Shown piece by piece: positions 45,368 to 54,509 of a DNA stretch of 64,000 bases. Position 1 is the stretch's first letter. Each line of letters opens with the position of its first letter. The notes under the pieces were generated by a model. The model saw only the letters and a list, made by a program, of their open reading frames with translations. It had not been told where the DNA came from and searched no databases. Source of the stretch: Nocardia gamkensis NBRC 108242 (GTDB lineage Bacteria > Actinomycetota > Actinomycetes > Mycobacteriales > Mycobacteriaceae). A program made the translations under genes and the position numbers. The stretch is taken from NCBI RefSeq assembly GCF_001612985.1, contig NZ_BDBM01000004.1:275435-339434 (forward strand), in the 5' to 3' direction.

Positions 45368-45373
45368 CCTCCC

Positions 45374-46447
45374 GTGACAATCAACACCGGTACAGACGAA
45401 GCGGTCAAGACGGGCGAGGAGCTCGACCCCGCGGCGAACGCCGCGGCGATGGTCGGTCACCACTACCGCGTCGACGACTACTACGAGGTCGGGCGCGAAA
45501 AGGTGCGTGAGTACGCCCGCGCCGTGCAGGACTACCACCCGGTGCACTGGGACGAGGACGCGGCGCAGGAGTACGGGTACGACAACCTGCTCGCACCGGT
45601 CACCTTCATCTCCCTGGTCGGGATTCTCGCGCAGCGCAAATTGTTCGAAGAGGTCGTCACCGGCTACGACCTCAGCCAGATCATGCAGACCGACCAGATC
45701 CTGGAATTCCATCGCCCGATCAAGGTCGGCGACCAGCTCACCTGCGATGTCCACCTGCACTCGTTCCGGCAGGCCTTCGGCGGCGACATCATGGTGACCA
45801 AGAACATCGTCACCGCGCAGAACGACGAACTGGTGCTCACCACCTACACCACCCTCGTCGGGCGCAGCGGCGGCGACATCGACCCGAACCTCAACGCCGC
45901 CGTCCGCAACGTGCTCATGCACGGCATCGGCGAGGACGCGCCGGGGCATCGCCCGCGTAGCGCGCTCGCGGTGACCGAGGCACCCTCTCCGGTCGTGCCG
46001 CCCGCGGAAGGGGTGCGCACGAAGCACGCCATCCGCTTCGAGGACGTCTCCGCCGGTGACGAACTGCCCGCGCGCATCGTCCGGCTCACCCGCGGCGATC
46101 TGGTGAACTACGCGGGCGTCTCCGGCGACGCCAACCCGATCCACTGGAGCGACGAGGTCGTGAAGCTGGTCGGCCTGGACAACGTCGTGGCGCACGGCAT
46201 GCTCACCATGGGCCTGGGCGGCGGATTCGTCACCTCGTGGCTCGGCGACCCCGGCGCGATCAAGGAGTACAACGTCCGCTTCACCAGCCCGGTCTACGTG
46301 GGCTCCGACGAGGCCGCCGAGATCGAGTACACCGGTAAGGTGAAATCGGTCGATCCGGAGACCAGGACCGCGGTCGTGGCCATCGTGGCCAAGGCGGCGG
46401 GCAAGAAGATCTTCGGCCGGGCCACCGCGACCGTGCAACTGGCCTGA
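45374..46447 (+). CDS. hadAB: Fused (3R)-hydroxyacyl-ACP dehydratase HadA/HadB
   Basis: 357 aa FAS-II dehydratase of mycolic acid elongation. The N-terminal HadA-like hotdog (about 20-175, MVGHHYRVDDYYEVGREKV, ARAVQDYHPVHW) lacks the full catalytic dyad. The C-terminal HadB-like hotdog (about 215-355) has the hydratase 2 motif YAGVSGDANPIHW (Asp and His). In M. tuberculosis these are the separate genes Rv0635 and Rv0636, followed by hadC; here they are one chain and no hadC follows. The leaderless GTG at 45374 fixes the start. Confidence 0.92.
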   Translation: MTINTGTDEAVKTGEELDPAANAAAMVGHHYRVDDYYEVGREKVREYARAVQDYHPVHWDEDAAQEYGYDNLLAPVTFISLVGILAQRKLFEEVVTGYDLSQIMQTDQILEFHRPIKVGDQLTCDVHLHSFRQAFGGDIMVTKNIVTAQNDELVLTTYTTLVGRSGGDIDPNLNAAVRNVLMHGIGEDAPGHRPRSALAVTEAPSPVVPPAEGVRTKHAIRFEDVSAGDELPARIVRLTRGDLVNYAGVSGDANPIHWSDEVVKLVGLDNVVAHGMLTMGLGGGFVTSWLGDPGAIKEYNVRFTSPVYVGSDEAAEIEYTGKVKSVDPETRTAVVAIVAKAAGKKIFGRATATVQLA

Positions 46448-46491
46448 CCAGGGACAGCGACCCGGATTGGCTAATGCCGCGCACGGTAACG

Positions 46492-46497
46492 TACACT
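46492..46497 (+). promoter_or_regulatory. Possible promoter of the tRNA-Trp/secE unit
   Basis: TACACT with TTGGCT 19 nt upstream (46467-46472). The following 170 nt before the tRNA contain no gene. Confidence 0.35.
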
Positions 46498-46668
46498 CAG
46501 GTTTCTGGGGTCGCCAGCCGCTGCGCGCTGCTCTGAGGGGCTGGTTCCAGGCGATCCGCGAGGATCGTCCAAGGGGCCGGCAACTGCCGGAGTGGCGCGC
46601 GTGTTGTGTGACACCAGGGAACAACTGAATATCGAACAGTGGTTGGACAGCCAACACCGTCCGACCAA

Positions 46669-46741
<73 letters not shown>

Positions 46742-46772
46742 CCCTGGATGCCAGCGACGAGAGAGGACCGAC

Positions 46773-46853
46773 GTGAGCGAGCGTAGCGAGCGAGCCATTG
46801 GCACAGCGCGCATCGCGCACGGCGGCACCGAGCGCAGCGAGGAGAAGGCGTGA
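46773..46853 (+). CDS. 26-residue leader ORF of the SERSER family before secE
   Basis: 81 nt: V-S-E-R-S-E-R-A-I-G-T-A-R-I-A-H-G-G then TERSEEKA. GAGAGGAC provides a ribosome binding site for the leader. Its TGA overlaps the secE GTG (GTGA), and its end, GAGGAGAAGG, forms the secE ribosome binding site. No -10 is placed at the leader, so it is probably read from the trpT transcript. Confidence 0.65.
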   Translation: MSERSERAIGTARIAHGGTERSEEKA

Positions 46854-47248
46854 GCGACGAGCGGGACACTCGCCGCGGCGCACATGCCGCCGACGACGGC
46901 GACGACACCGCCGCAGCGACACGACCGAGCGGAAAGCGTTCCGCCCGGCGGGCCCGCTCTGCGTCCTCACAGGTCGATACGGGCGCTGTCGCCACGCTCG
47001 ACCGTCCGTCGCGGAAGGCAGCCAAGACGACCGATCGGGCCGAACGCAAGACGACGGGTAATCCGTTCAAGCGTTTGCTCAAGTTCCTGCGTGAGGTCAT
47101 CGCGGAACTGCGCAAGGTGATCTGGCCCAACCGGAAGCAGATGGTCACCTATACGAGCGTTGTTCTGGTGTTCGTGATTTTCATGGTCGCGTACATCAGC
47201 GGGTTGGATCTGGCGTTCATCAAGGGTGTCAACTGGCTGTTCGGCTAG
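46850..47248 (+). CDS. secE: Preprotein translocase subunit SecE
   Basis: 132 aa. An N-terminal hydrophilic extension of about 70 residues, basic overall, is followed by the conserved amphipathic region NPFKRLLKFLREVIAELRKVIWP and one transmembrane helix (VTYTSVVLVFVIFMVAYISG). It clamps SecY. The start is set by overlap with the leader ORF. Followed by nusG, rplK, rplA as in all related genomes. Confidence 0.94.
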   Translation: MSDERDTRRGAHAADDGDDTAAATRPSGKRSARRARSASSQVDTGAVATLDRPSRKAAKTTDRAERKTTGNPFKRLLKFLREVIAELRKVIWPNRKQMVTYTSVVLVFVIFMVAYISGLDLAFIKGVNWLFG

Positions 47249-48166
<918 letters not shown>

Positions 48167-48261
48167 ATCCGTTCCGTCGACGACGGGATGAATCGGCCCG
48201 CGCGGCGGGTTGATTCACAGACTTGCAAAGAGCAAGGACACCAAACACCTAGGAAAGAAAG

Positions 48262-48696
48262 ATGCCCCCCAAGAAGAAGAAGCTCGCCGGGATCATCAAG
48301 CTTCAGATCCAGGCCGGCCAGGCGAACCCGGCCCCTCCGGTCGGCCCCGCGCTCGGTCAGCACGGCGTCAACATCATGGAGTTCTGCAAGGCGTACAACG
48401 CCGCGACCGAGTCGCAGCGTGGCAACGTCATCCCGGTCGAGATCTCGGTGTACGAGGACCGGTCGTTCGACTTCAAGCTGAAGACCCCGCCCGCCGCCAA
48501 GCTGCTGCTCAAGGCCGCAGGCGTGCAGAAGGGCTCGGCGGAGCCGCACCGCCTCAAGGTCGCCAAGGTGACCATGGACCAGGTGCGCGAGATCGCCAAG
48601 ACCAAGCAGGAAGATCTGAACGCCAACGACGTCGAGCAGGCGGCCAAGATCATCGCGGGTACCGCGCGTTCGATGGGCATCACCGTCGAAGGCTGA
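48262..48696 (+). CDS. rplK: Ribosomal protein L11
   Basis: 144 aa. It binds the GTPase-associated 23S rRNA region. Starts [24 protein letters not shown]; the C-terminal rRNA-binding block ends [24 protein letters not shown] precedes the ATG. In operon with rplA. Confidence 0.97.
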
Positions 48697-48771
48697 GCGG
48701 AATCGCTCCCCGGTGGGAGGGCCGGCCAGGCCCGATAACCACGTCTGAACTATCGAACAGGACAGAGAATC

Positions 48772-49485
48772 ATGGCAAAACGAAGCAAGGCGTATCTCGC
48801 CGCGGCCGAGAAGGTCGATCGCACCCAGCTCTACTCCCCGCTGGCCGCCGCGCGCCTGGCGAAGGAGACCGCAAGCACCAAGACCGACGCGACCGTCGAG
48901 GTCGCCGTGCGTCTCGGTGTGGATCCCCGTAAGGCCGACCAGATGGTCCGCGGCACGGTCAACCTGCCGCACGGCACCGGTAAGACCGCCCGCGTCATCG
49001 TCTTCGCCGCGGGCGAGAAGGCCGCCGAGGCCGAGGCCGCGGGCGCGGATGCCGTCGGCGCCGAGGACCTGATCGAGCGGATCCAGGGCGGCTGGCTGGA
49101 CTTCGACGCCGCGATCGCCACCCCGGACCAGATGGCCAAGGTCGGCCGGATCGCGCGTGTTCTCGGCCCGCGCGGCCTGATGCCGAACCCGAAGACGGGC
49201 ACGGTCACCACCGACGTGACCAAGGCCGTCAACGACATCAAGGGCGGCAAGATCAACTTCCGCGTCGACAAGCAGGCCAACCTGCACTTCGTCATCGGCA
49301 AGGCGTCCTTCGACGACGCCAAGCTGGTGGAGAACTACGGCGCCGCGCTGGACGAGATCCTGCGTGCCAAGCCGTCGACCGCCAAGGGCCGCTACGTCAA
49401 GAAGGTGACGGTCTCGACGAACACCGGACCGGGCATCCCGGTGGACCCGAACCGCACCCGCAACCTCCTCGACGAGGACGCGTAA
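48772..49485 (+). CDS. rplA: Ribosomal protein L1
   Basis: 237 aa, full length. Conserved blocks [40 protein letters not shown] and the C-terminal [11 protein letters not shown] region. L1 usually also represses its own operon by binding the rplK leader; I did not identify the mRNA site. A 16-bp terminator follows. Confidence 0.97.
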   Translation: MAKRSKAYLAAAEKVDRTQLYSPLAAARLAKETASTKTDATVEVAVRLGVDPRKADQMVRGTVNLPHGTGKTARVIVFAAGEKAAEAEAAGADAVGAEDLIERIQGGWLDFDAAIATPDQMAKVGRIARVLGPRGLMPNPKTGTVTTDVTKAVNDIKGGKINFRVDKQANLHFVIGKASFDDAKLVENYGAALDEILRAKPSTAKGRYVKKVTVSTNTGPGIPVDPNRTRNLLDEDA

Positions 49486-49503
49486 ACAGCGGCTGAGCCG
49501 ACC

Positions 49504-49540
49504 GCGACGGCGGGAACGCGTAATGCGTTCCCGCCGTCGC
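49504..49540 (+). terminator. Terminator after rplA
   Basis: GCGACGGCGGGAACGC, GTAAT loop, exact complement at 49525-49540 (16 bp). Confidence 0.88.
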
Positions 49541-49584
49541 GCGTTTGCGGACTAATCCGCCCGGCGGCGTGGTTGGGGTTCGAT

Positions 49585-50124
49585 GTGACCGTCGTTCTTC
49601 TGATCTCCGGCAGCACTCGCGCCGCCTCCACCAATTCCGCCGCACTCCGGACCGCCTCCGCCGTCGCCCCGGATGGCGTCGAAACCGTCTGGTACGACGG
49701 TCTCGCGGACTTGCCCGCGTTCAGCCCGGACGACGACGGCACCGCTCATCCATCGGTCGTCGCGCTGCGCGAACACCTTTCGCGCGCCGACGCCGTGCTG
49801 TTCTGTACCCCCGAATACGCGGGCACCTTGCCGGGCAGCCTGAAGAACCTCCTGGATTGGACCGTCGGGACCGGTGATCTCTATCGCAAGCCGGTCGCCT
49901 GGATCACCGTGGCGGCCCCCGGGCGTGGTGACGGTGCGACCGCGACGCTGCGCAGCGTGCTCGGCTATGTCGGGGCCGAGATCGATCCGGATGTCTGCCG
50001 GCGATTGCCCGTGCTGCGCGAGGACGTCGGCCCGGACGGGCTGATCGCCGACGCCGAATTCCGGTCCGGCGCCGTGGCCGCGTTGCGCGGGCTCGCCCGG
50101 TTCGCGGAGACCGCGACGCCGTGA
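49585..50124 (+). CDS. NADPH-dependent FMN reductase family protein
   Basis: 179 aa flavodoxin-like fold. FMN-phosphate loop ISGSTRAASTNSA, FCTPEYAGTLPGSLKNLLDWTVG and AAPGRGDGATATLRSVLG are typical of ArsH/YieF-type quinone or FMN reductases. Substrate unknown. GTG at 49585 preferred over a TTG at 49573. It interrupts the ribosomal genes between rplA and rplJ. Confidence 0.87.
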   Translation: MTVVLLISGSTRAASTNSAALRTASAVAPDGVETVWYDGLADLPAFSPDDDGTAHPSVVALREHLSRADAVLFCTPEYAGTLPGSLKNLLDWTVGTGDLYRKPVAWITVAAPGRGDGATATLRSVLGYVGAEIDPDVCRRLPVLREDVGPDGLIADAEFRSGAVAALRGLARFAETATP

Positions 50125-50243
50125 GAAAAGTCACCGGCAGGTGCGGAGCGGCTGCCATCGAACGGGCGTGACGGAAAGGCGTGTCGCCGCACAACGATTC
50201 GACGGCCGGCGGGTTTCGGTCAGGCGTCCTGCCCCGGCCCGTT

Positions 50244-50273
50244 TTGGCAGATGGGAACCCGTCCGGGTACATT
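50244..50273 (+). promoter_or_regulatory. rplJ: Promoter of rplJ-rplL
   Basis: TTGGCA (50244-50249), 18-nt spacer, TACATT (50268-50273). It gives a leader of about 265 nt before rplJ. Confidence 0.55.
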
Positions 50274-50415
50274 GGACATCAGTTATCGACGAGTTCGATC
50301 GCTACCCAATCCGTTCTACCGAAGACCGTTGGTCGTCGAGCCCGCATGGGTTCGGTCGAAGGTCCGGCGACATTGCCGGCGGCCCACGCAGGGAGAGCCG
50401 AGGCTGGGAATTGAT

Positions 50416-50481
50416 CCGGGTATGTCCCGGCTCGGTTTTCTGTTGCGCCCCGGAACGCTCTGCGTTCGGGGCGTTTGTTTT
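50416..50481 (+). promoter_or_regulatory. Attenuator-like hairpins in the rplJ leader
   Basis: Hairpin 1: CCGGG-TATGT-CCCGG (50416-50430). Hairpin 2: 50446-50458 pairs with 50462-50473 (12 bp with one bulged G, TCT loop), followed by TTTGTTTT, an intrinsic-terminator form rare in this window. L10/L12 commonly represses its own leader; the hairpins may carry that control. Confidence 0.55.
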
Positions 50482-50543
50482 GTCGCCGGCCCCTGATCGG
50501 TAGTTCGAGTACACGAACCGACCAATCAGAGAGGAGGCGAAGT

Positions 50544-51083
50544 ATGGCAAAACCCGAGAAGGTCACCGCGGTCGAGGAGATCGCGGAGCAGTTCAAGAGC
50601 TCGACGGCCACCGTCGTCACGGAATACCGTGGCCTGTCGGTCGGCAAGCTCACCGAGCTGCGGCGCGCGCTCGGCGCCGACGCCACGTACTCCGTCGCCA
50701 AGAACACCCTGGTCAAGCGTGCCGCCGCCGAGGCGGGCGTGGAAGGCCTCGACGAACTGTTCGTCGGGCCGACCGCGATCACCTTCATCACCGGTGAGCC
50801 GGTCAACGCGGCCAAGGCCCTGAAGACCTTCGCGAAGGACAACAAGGCGCTCATCATCAAGGGCGGCTACATGGACGGCGCGCCGCTGTCCGTGTCCGAG
50901 GTCGAGCGGATCGCCGACCTGGAGACCCGTGAGGTGCTGCTGGCCAAGCTGGCCGGTGCGCTCAAGGGCAACCTCGCAAAGGCCGCCGGTCTGTTCAACG
51001 CTCCCGCCTCGCAGGTGGCCCGCTTGGCCGCCGCGCTGCAGGAGAAGAAGCAGGCCGAAGAAGGCGGATCTGCCGCCGAGTAA
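50544..51083 (+). CDS. rplJ: Ribosomal protein L10
   Basis: 179 aa. N-terminal rRNA-binding domain ([28 protein letters not shown]...), C-terminal helix for L12 dimers, acidic end [19 protein letters not shown] upstream of the ATG; the frame is open further but unconserved. Confidence 0.97.
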   Translation: MAKPEKVTAVEEIAEQFKSSTATVVTEYRGLSVGKLTELRRALGADATYSVAKNTLVKRAAAEAGVEGLDELFVGPTAITFITGEPVNAAKALKTFAKDNKALIIKGGYMDGAPLSVSEVERIADLETREVLLAKLAGALKGNLAKAAGLFNAPASQVARLAAALQEKKQAEEGGSAAE

Positions 51084-51137
51084 TGCCGTGTGGCACGACT
51101 CCCCGCTCAGACATTCACTACCGAAAGGAAAACAACA

Positions 51138-51518
51138 ATGGCCAACGTTGACGAACTGCTCGAGACCTTCGGCAACATGACCCTGCTCGAGCTCTCGGAC
51201 TTCGTGAAGAAGTTCGAGGAGAAGTTCGAGGTCACCGCGGCTGCTCCGGTCGCCGTCGCCGCCGTCGGTGGTGCCGCCGCTCCGGCCGAGGCCGTCGAGG
51301 AGCAGGACGAGTTCGACGTCGTGCTCGAGGGTGCGGGCGACAAGAAGATCCAGGTCATCAAGGTGGTCCGCGAGATCGTCTCCGGCCTGGGCCTGAAGGA
51401 AGCCAAGGACCTGGTCGAGAGCGCCCCGAAGCCGATCCTGGAGAAGGTCGCCAAGGACGCCGCCGAGGCCGCCAAGGCGAAGCTGGAAGAGGCCGGCGCC
51501 AAGGTCTCGGTCAAGTAA
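51138..51518 (+). CDS. rplL: Ribosomal protein L7/L12
   Basis: 126 aa. N-terminal dimerisation domain, Ala/Val/Gly hinge ([19 protein letters not shown]), C-terminal factor-binding domain ([27 protein letters not shown]). GAAAGGAAAA before the ATG. Ended by a strong terminator. Confidence 0.97.
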   Translation: MANVDELLETFGNMTLLELSDFVKKFEEKFEVTAAAPVAVAAVGGAAAPAEAVEEQDEFDVVLEGAGDKKIQVIKVVREIVSGLGLKEAKDLVESAPKPILEKVAKDAAEAAKAKLEEAGAKVSVK

Positions 51519-51536
51519 TTCACGACCGAACACGCC

Positions 51537-51570
51537 GAACGGGCGATCCCCTGTGGGGGATCGCCCGTTC
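51537..51570 (+). terminator. Terminator after rplL
   Basis: GAACGGGCGATCCCC (51537-51551), TGTG loop, exact complement 51556-51570, then GCGTTTT. Confidence 0.9.
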
Positions 51571-51666
51571 GCGTTTTCCGGCAATCTCGCCGCTATCGTC
51601 GATACCGAAACTATTGCGGAGTTACTACGCAGTCAGGTCGGGGTGTGCCCGATCTGTCCCATGAGT

Positions 51667-51687
51667 TACAGTGACCGAACCCACTGT
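51667..51687. promoter_or_regulatory. Inverted repeat over a -10 box upstream of mceG
   Basis: ACAGTG (51668-51673), 8 nt, CACTGT (51682-51687). TACAGT (51667-51672) inside it is a plausible -10 about 85 nt before mceG, so this may be an operator of the mce locus. Confidence 0.45.
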
Positions 51688-51759
51688 GACGTGACGCACC
51701 GCGATAACCGAGCGCGCGGTTCGCCGGTGGGCAGCTCGCTGAGAATTGTGGAGGTTGGC

Positions 51760-52836
51760 GTGGGCGTCGAGGTCAGGACCGAGAGTGTAACCAAGTCTTT
51801 CGGTTCCCAGCGAATTTGGCAGGACGTGTCTCTGACGTTGCCCTCGGGCGAGGTCAGCGCGCTGCTGGGCCCATCGGGCACTGGTAAGTCGGTGTTCCTG
51901 AAGTCGCTGATCGGACTTCTGCGCCCCGAGCGCGGCTCGATCTACATCGACGGCACCGATATCACCACCTGCTCCAACAAGGAGCTCTACGAGATCCGCA
52001 AGCTCTTCGGCGTGCTGTTCCAGGACGGCGCGCTGTTCGGCTCGATGAATCTGTTCGACAACGTGGCCTTCCCGCTGCGCGAGCACACCAAGAAGAGCGA
52101 ATCCGAGATCAAGAAGATCGTCATGGAGAAGCTGGAGCTCACCGGTCTGCTCGGGGCCGAGGGCAAGCTGCCCGGCGAGATCTCCGGCGGTATGCGCAAG
52201 CGCGCCGGGCTGGCCCGCGCCCTTGTGCTGGATCCGCAGATCATCCTCGTCGACGAGCCGGACTCGGGTCTGGACCCGGTCCGCACCTCTTACCTGAGCC
52301 AGCTGCTGATCGACATCAACGCTCAGATCGACGCCACCATCCTGATCGTCACGCACAACATCAACCTGGCGCGCACGGTGCCGGACAACATCGGCATGCT
52401 GTTCCGCCGCCAGCTGGTCATGTTCGGCCCGCGCGAGGTGCTGCTCACCTCGGACGAGCCGGTGGTCAAGCAGTTCCTCAACGGCCGCATGATCGGCCCG
52501 ATCGGTATGTCCGAGGAGAAGGACGAGGCGCAGATGGCGCGCGAGCAGGCGCTCGTGGACGCCGGGCACCACCACGGCGGCGCCGAGGAGGTCGAAGGCA
52601 TCATCCCGCAGATGCGCGCCACCCCGGGTATGCCGGTGCGCCAGGGCGTGCTTCGCCGCAAGGAACGTGTGCGCGAAATCATGCACACGCTGCCGCATGC
52701 GGCCCAGGTCGCGATCCGCGAATCACTTGCGGAGAACGACGATACGCAGGTGATGGCGTACAACAGCGGCGACCTGGCTAATTATCAGGGCGGCTCGTAC
52801 GACACCACCGTGCGACACAACACAACTAACGGGTAA
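51760..52836 (+). CDS. mceG: Mce transporter ATPase MceG (Mkl)
   Basis: 358 aa cytoplasmic ATPase of the Mce lipid importers. Walker A GPSGTGKSVF, signature EISGGMRKRAGLARAL, Walker B IILVDEPDSGLDP, and a long C-terminal extension as in Rv0655. GTG at 51760 with GGAGG 6 nt upstream; the frame is open to 51553 without conservation. In M. tuberculosis the single mkl serves four distant mce operons; here a complete mce operon follows 11 nt downstream. Confidence 0.94.
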   Translation: MGVEVRTESVTKSFGSQRIWQDVSLTLPSGEVSALLGPSGTGKSVFLKSLIGLLRPERGSIYIDGTDITTCSNKELYEIRKLFGVLFQDGALFGSMNLFDNVAFPLREHTKKSESEIKKIVMEKLELTGLLGAEGKLPGEISGGMRKRAGLARALVLDPQIILVDEPDSGLDPVRTSYLSQLLIDINAQIDATILIVTHNINLARTVPDNIGMLFRRQLVMFGPREVLLTSDEPVVKQFLNGRMIGPIGMSEEKDEAQMAREQALVDAGHHHGGAEEVEGIIPQMRATPGMPVRQGVLRRKERVREIMHTLPHAAQVAIRESLAENDDTQVMAYNSGDLANYQGGSYDTTVRHNTTNG

Positions 52837-52839
52837 CAT
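52834..52839 (+). promoter_or_regulatory. Possible -10 box of the yrbE-mce operon
   Basis: TAACAT overlaps the mceG stop codon and ends 8 nt before the GTG of the first yrbE gene; it may give an internal leaderless transcript. Confidence 0.35.
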
Positions 52840-52847
52840 CTGCGATC

Positions 52848-53642
52848 GTGAATTCGACCCTGGCGCGATTGCGAACTCCCCTGGAGTCGGGGTTTGCCCA
52901 GGCCGGCAATATCTTTGCGCTGCTCATCGACGTTTTACGGAAGACATTCCGTCGCCCCTTCGAGTGGCGGGAGTTCATCGAGCAGTCGTGGTTCATCGCG
53001 AGTGTCTCGATCCTGCCCAGCGCGCTGGTCGCGATTCCGTTCGGCGCGGTCGTGGCACTGCAGACCGGTTCGCTGATCAAACAGCTCGGCGCGGAATCGT
53101 TCACCGGCGCGACCAGTGTGCTGGCAACCGTCCAGCAGGCGGCTCCCGTCGTGACGGCCCTGATCATCGCGGGCGCGGCCGGGTCGGCGGTGGCCGCCGA
53201 TCTCGGCTCGCGCACCATCCGCGAGGAGATCGACGCGATGGAAGTGCTCGGCATCGATCCGGTGCGAAAGCTGGTGGTGCCGCGCGTGCTCGGCATGATG
53301 CTGGTCGCGCTGCTGCTCAACGGCCTGGTCTCGGTGGTCGGCATCGCGGGCGGGTACTTCTTCAACGTGCTGCTGCAGGGCGGCACGCCCGGCGCCTACC
53401 TGGCGTCGTTCTCCGCGCTCGCCCAGTTGCCGGACCTGTGGATCGGCGAGATCAAGGCGGCGGTGTTCGGTCTGCTCGCCGGCGTCATCGCCGCGTACAA
53501 GGGGCTGCATCCCAAGGGGGGCCCGAAAGGAGTCGGTGACGCGGTGAACCAATCCGTGGTGATCACGTTCATGGTGCTGTTCTTCGTGAATCTCATCCTG
53601 ACCCTGGTGTACCTACAGGTCGTTCCGGCCAAGGGCGCCTGA
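52848..53642 (+). CDS. yrbEA: MlaE/YrbE family permease A
   Basis: 264 aa, five to six helices. The MlaE coupling helix EEIDAMEVLGIDPVRKLVVPR contacts the ATPase. Typical actinobacterial YrbE A position, 3 nt before YrbE B. GTG start. Confidence 0.93.
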   Translation: MNSTLARLRTPLESGFAQAGNIFALLIDVLRKTFRRPFEWREFIEQSWFIASVSILPSALVAIPFGAVVALQTGSLIKQLGAESFTGATSVLATVQQAAPVVTALIIAGAAGSAVAADLGSRTIREEIDAMEVLGIDPVRKLVVPRVLGMMLVALLLNGLVSVVGIAGGYFFNVLLQGGTPGAYLASFSALAQLPDLWIGEIKAAVFGLLAGVIAAYKGLHPKGGPKGVGDAVNQSVVITFMVLFFVNLILTLVYLQVVPAKGA

Positions 53643-53645
53643 CCG

Positions 53646-54509
53646 ATGGCCACGTCATACCGAACCCCGGTCGCCAAGTCCATGCGCCGGGTGGGTGAAA
53701 TCGCTCGGATGCCGCTCAACGTGATCGATCGCGCGGGCGAGCAGATGTCGTTCTACACGCGAGCCATCGCGTGGATCCCGCGGACCGCGGTGCACTACCG
53801 CAAGGAAGTCATGCGGCTGCTCGCCGAGGTCACCTTCGGCACCGGCGCGCTCGCGGTGATCGGCGGCACCATCGGCGTCATCGTGTTCATGTCCGGTTCC
53901 GTCGGCGTCGTCGTCGGCCTACAGGGTTTCAAGGCCCTCGACGCGCTCGGCAGCTCGGTGCTCACCGGCTTCCTCACCGCCTACATCAACACCCGCGAGA
54001 TCGCCCCACTGGTCGCCGCGCTCGCCCTGTCCGCCACGGTCGGTTGTGGTTTCACCGCGCAGTTGGGCGCCATGCGGATCTCCGAGGAGATCGATGCGCT
54101 CGAGGTGATGGCGGTGCCGGGCGTGCCGTTCCTGGTGACCAGCCGGGTGATCGCCGGATTCCTCGCGGTGATCCCGCTCTACATCGTCGGGCTGCTCGGC
54201 ACGTTCCTGGCGTCGCGGGCGATCAGCATCTGGTTCAACGGGCAATCCAGCGGGTCCTACGACCATTACTTCAGTTTGTTCCTGCCACCGGAGGACGTGC
54301 TCTATTCGTTCCTCAAGGTGCTGGTCTTCGCCTTCGTGATCATCATGGTGCACTGCTACTACGGATTCCACGCCACCGGCGGGCCTGCGGGCGTCGGCGT
54401 CGCGGTCGGCCGCGCGGTCCGCGCCGCGATCGTCCTGGTGAATGTGCTCGACTTCTTCCTCAGCCTCGCGATCTGGGGCACCACCACCACGGTGCGGGTG
54501 GCCGGATGA
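53646..54509 (+). CDS. yrbEB: MlaE/YrbE family permease B
   Basis: 287 aa. Coupling helix SEEIDALEVMAVPGVPFLVTSRVIAG and a long cytoplasmic N-terminus. With YrbE A it forms the membrane core of the Mce importer. Its stop overlaps the mceA start (ATGA). Confidence 0.93.
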   Translation: MATSYRTPVAKSMRRVGEIARMPLNVIDRAGEQMSFYTRAIAWIPRTAVHYRKEVMRLLAEVTFGTGALAVIGGTIGVIVFMSGSVGVVVGLQGFKALDALGSSVLTGFLTAYINTREIAPLVAALALSATVGCGFTAQLGAMRISEEIDALEVMAVPGVPFLVTSRVIAGFLAVIPLYIVGLLGTFLASRAISIWFNGQSSGSYDHYFSLFLPPEDVLYSFLKVLVFAFVIIMVHCYYGFHATGGPAGVGVAVGRAVRAAIVLVNVLDFFLSLAIWGTTTTVRVAG

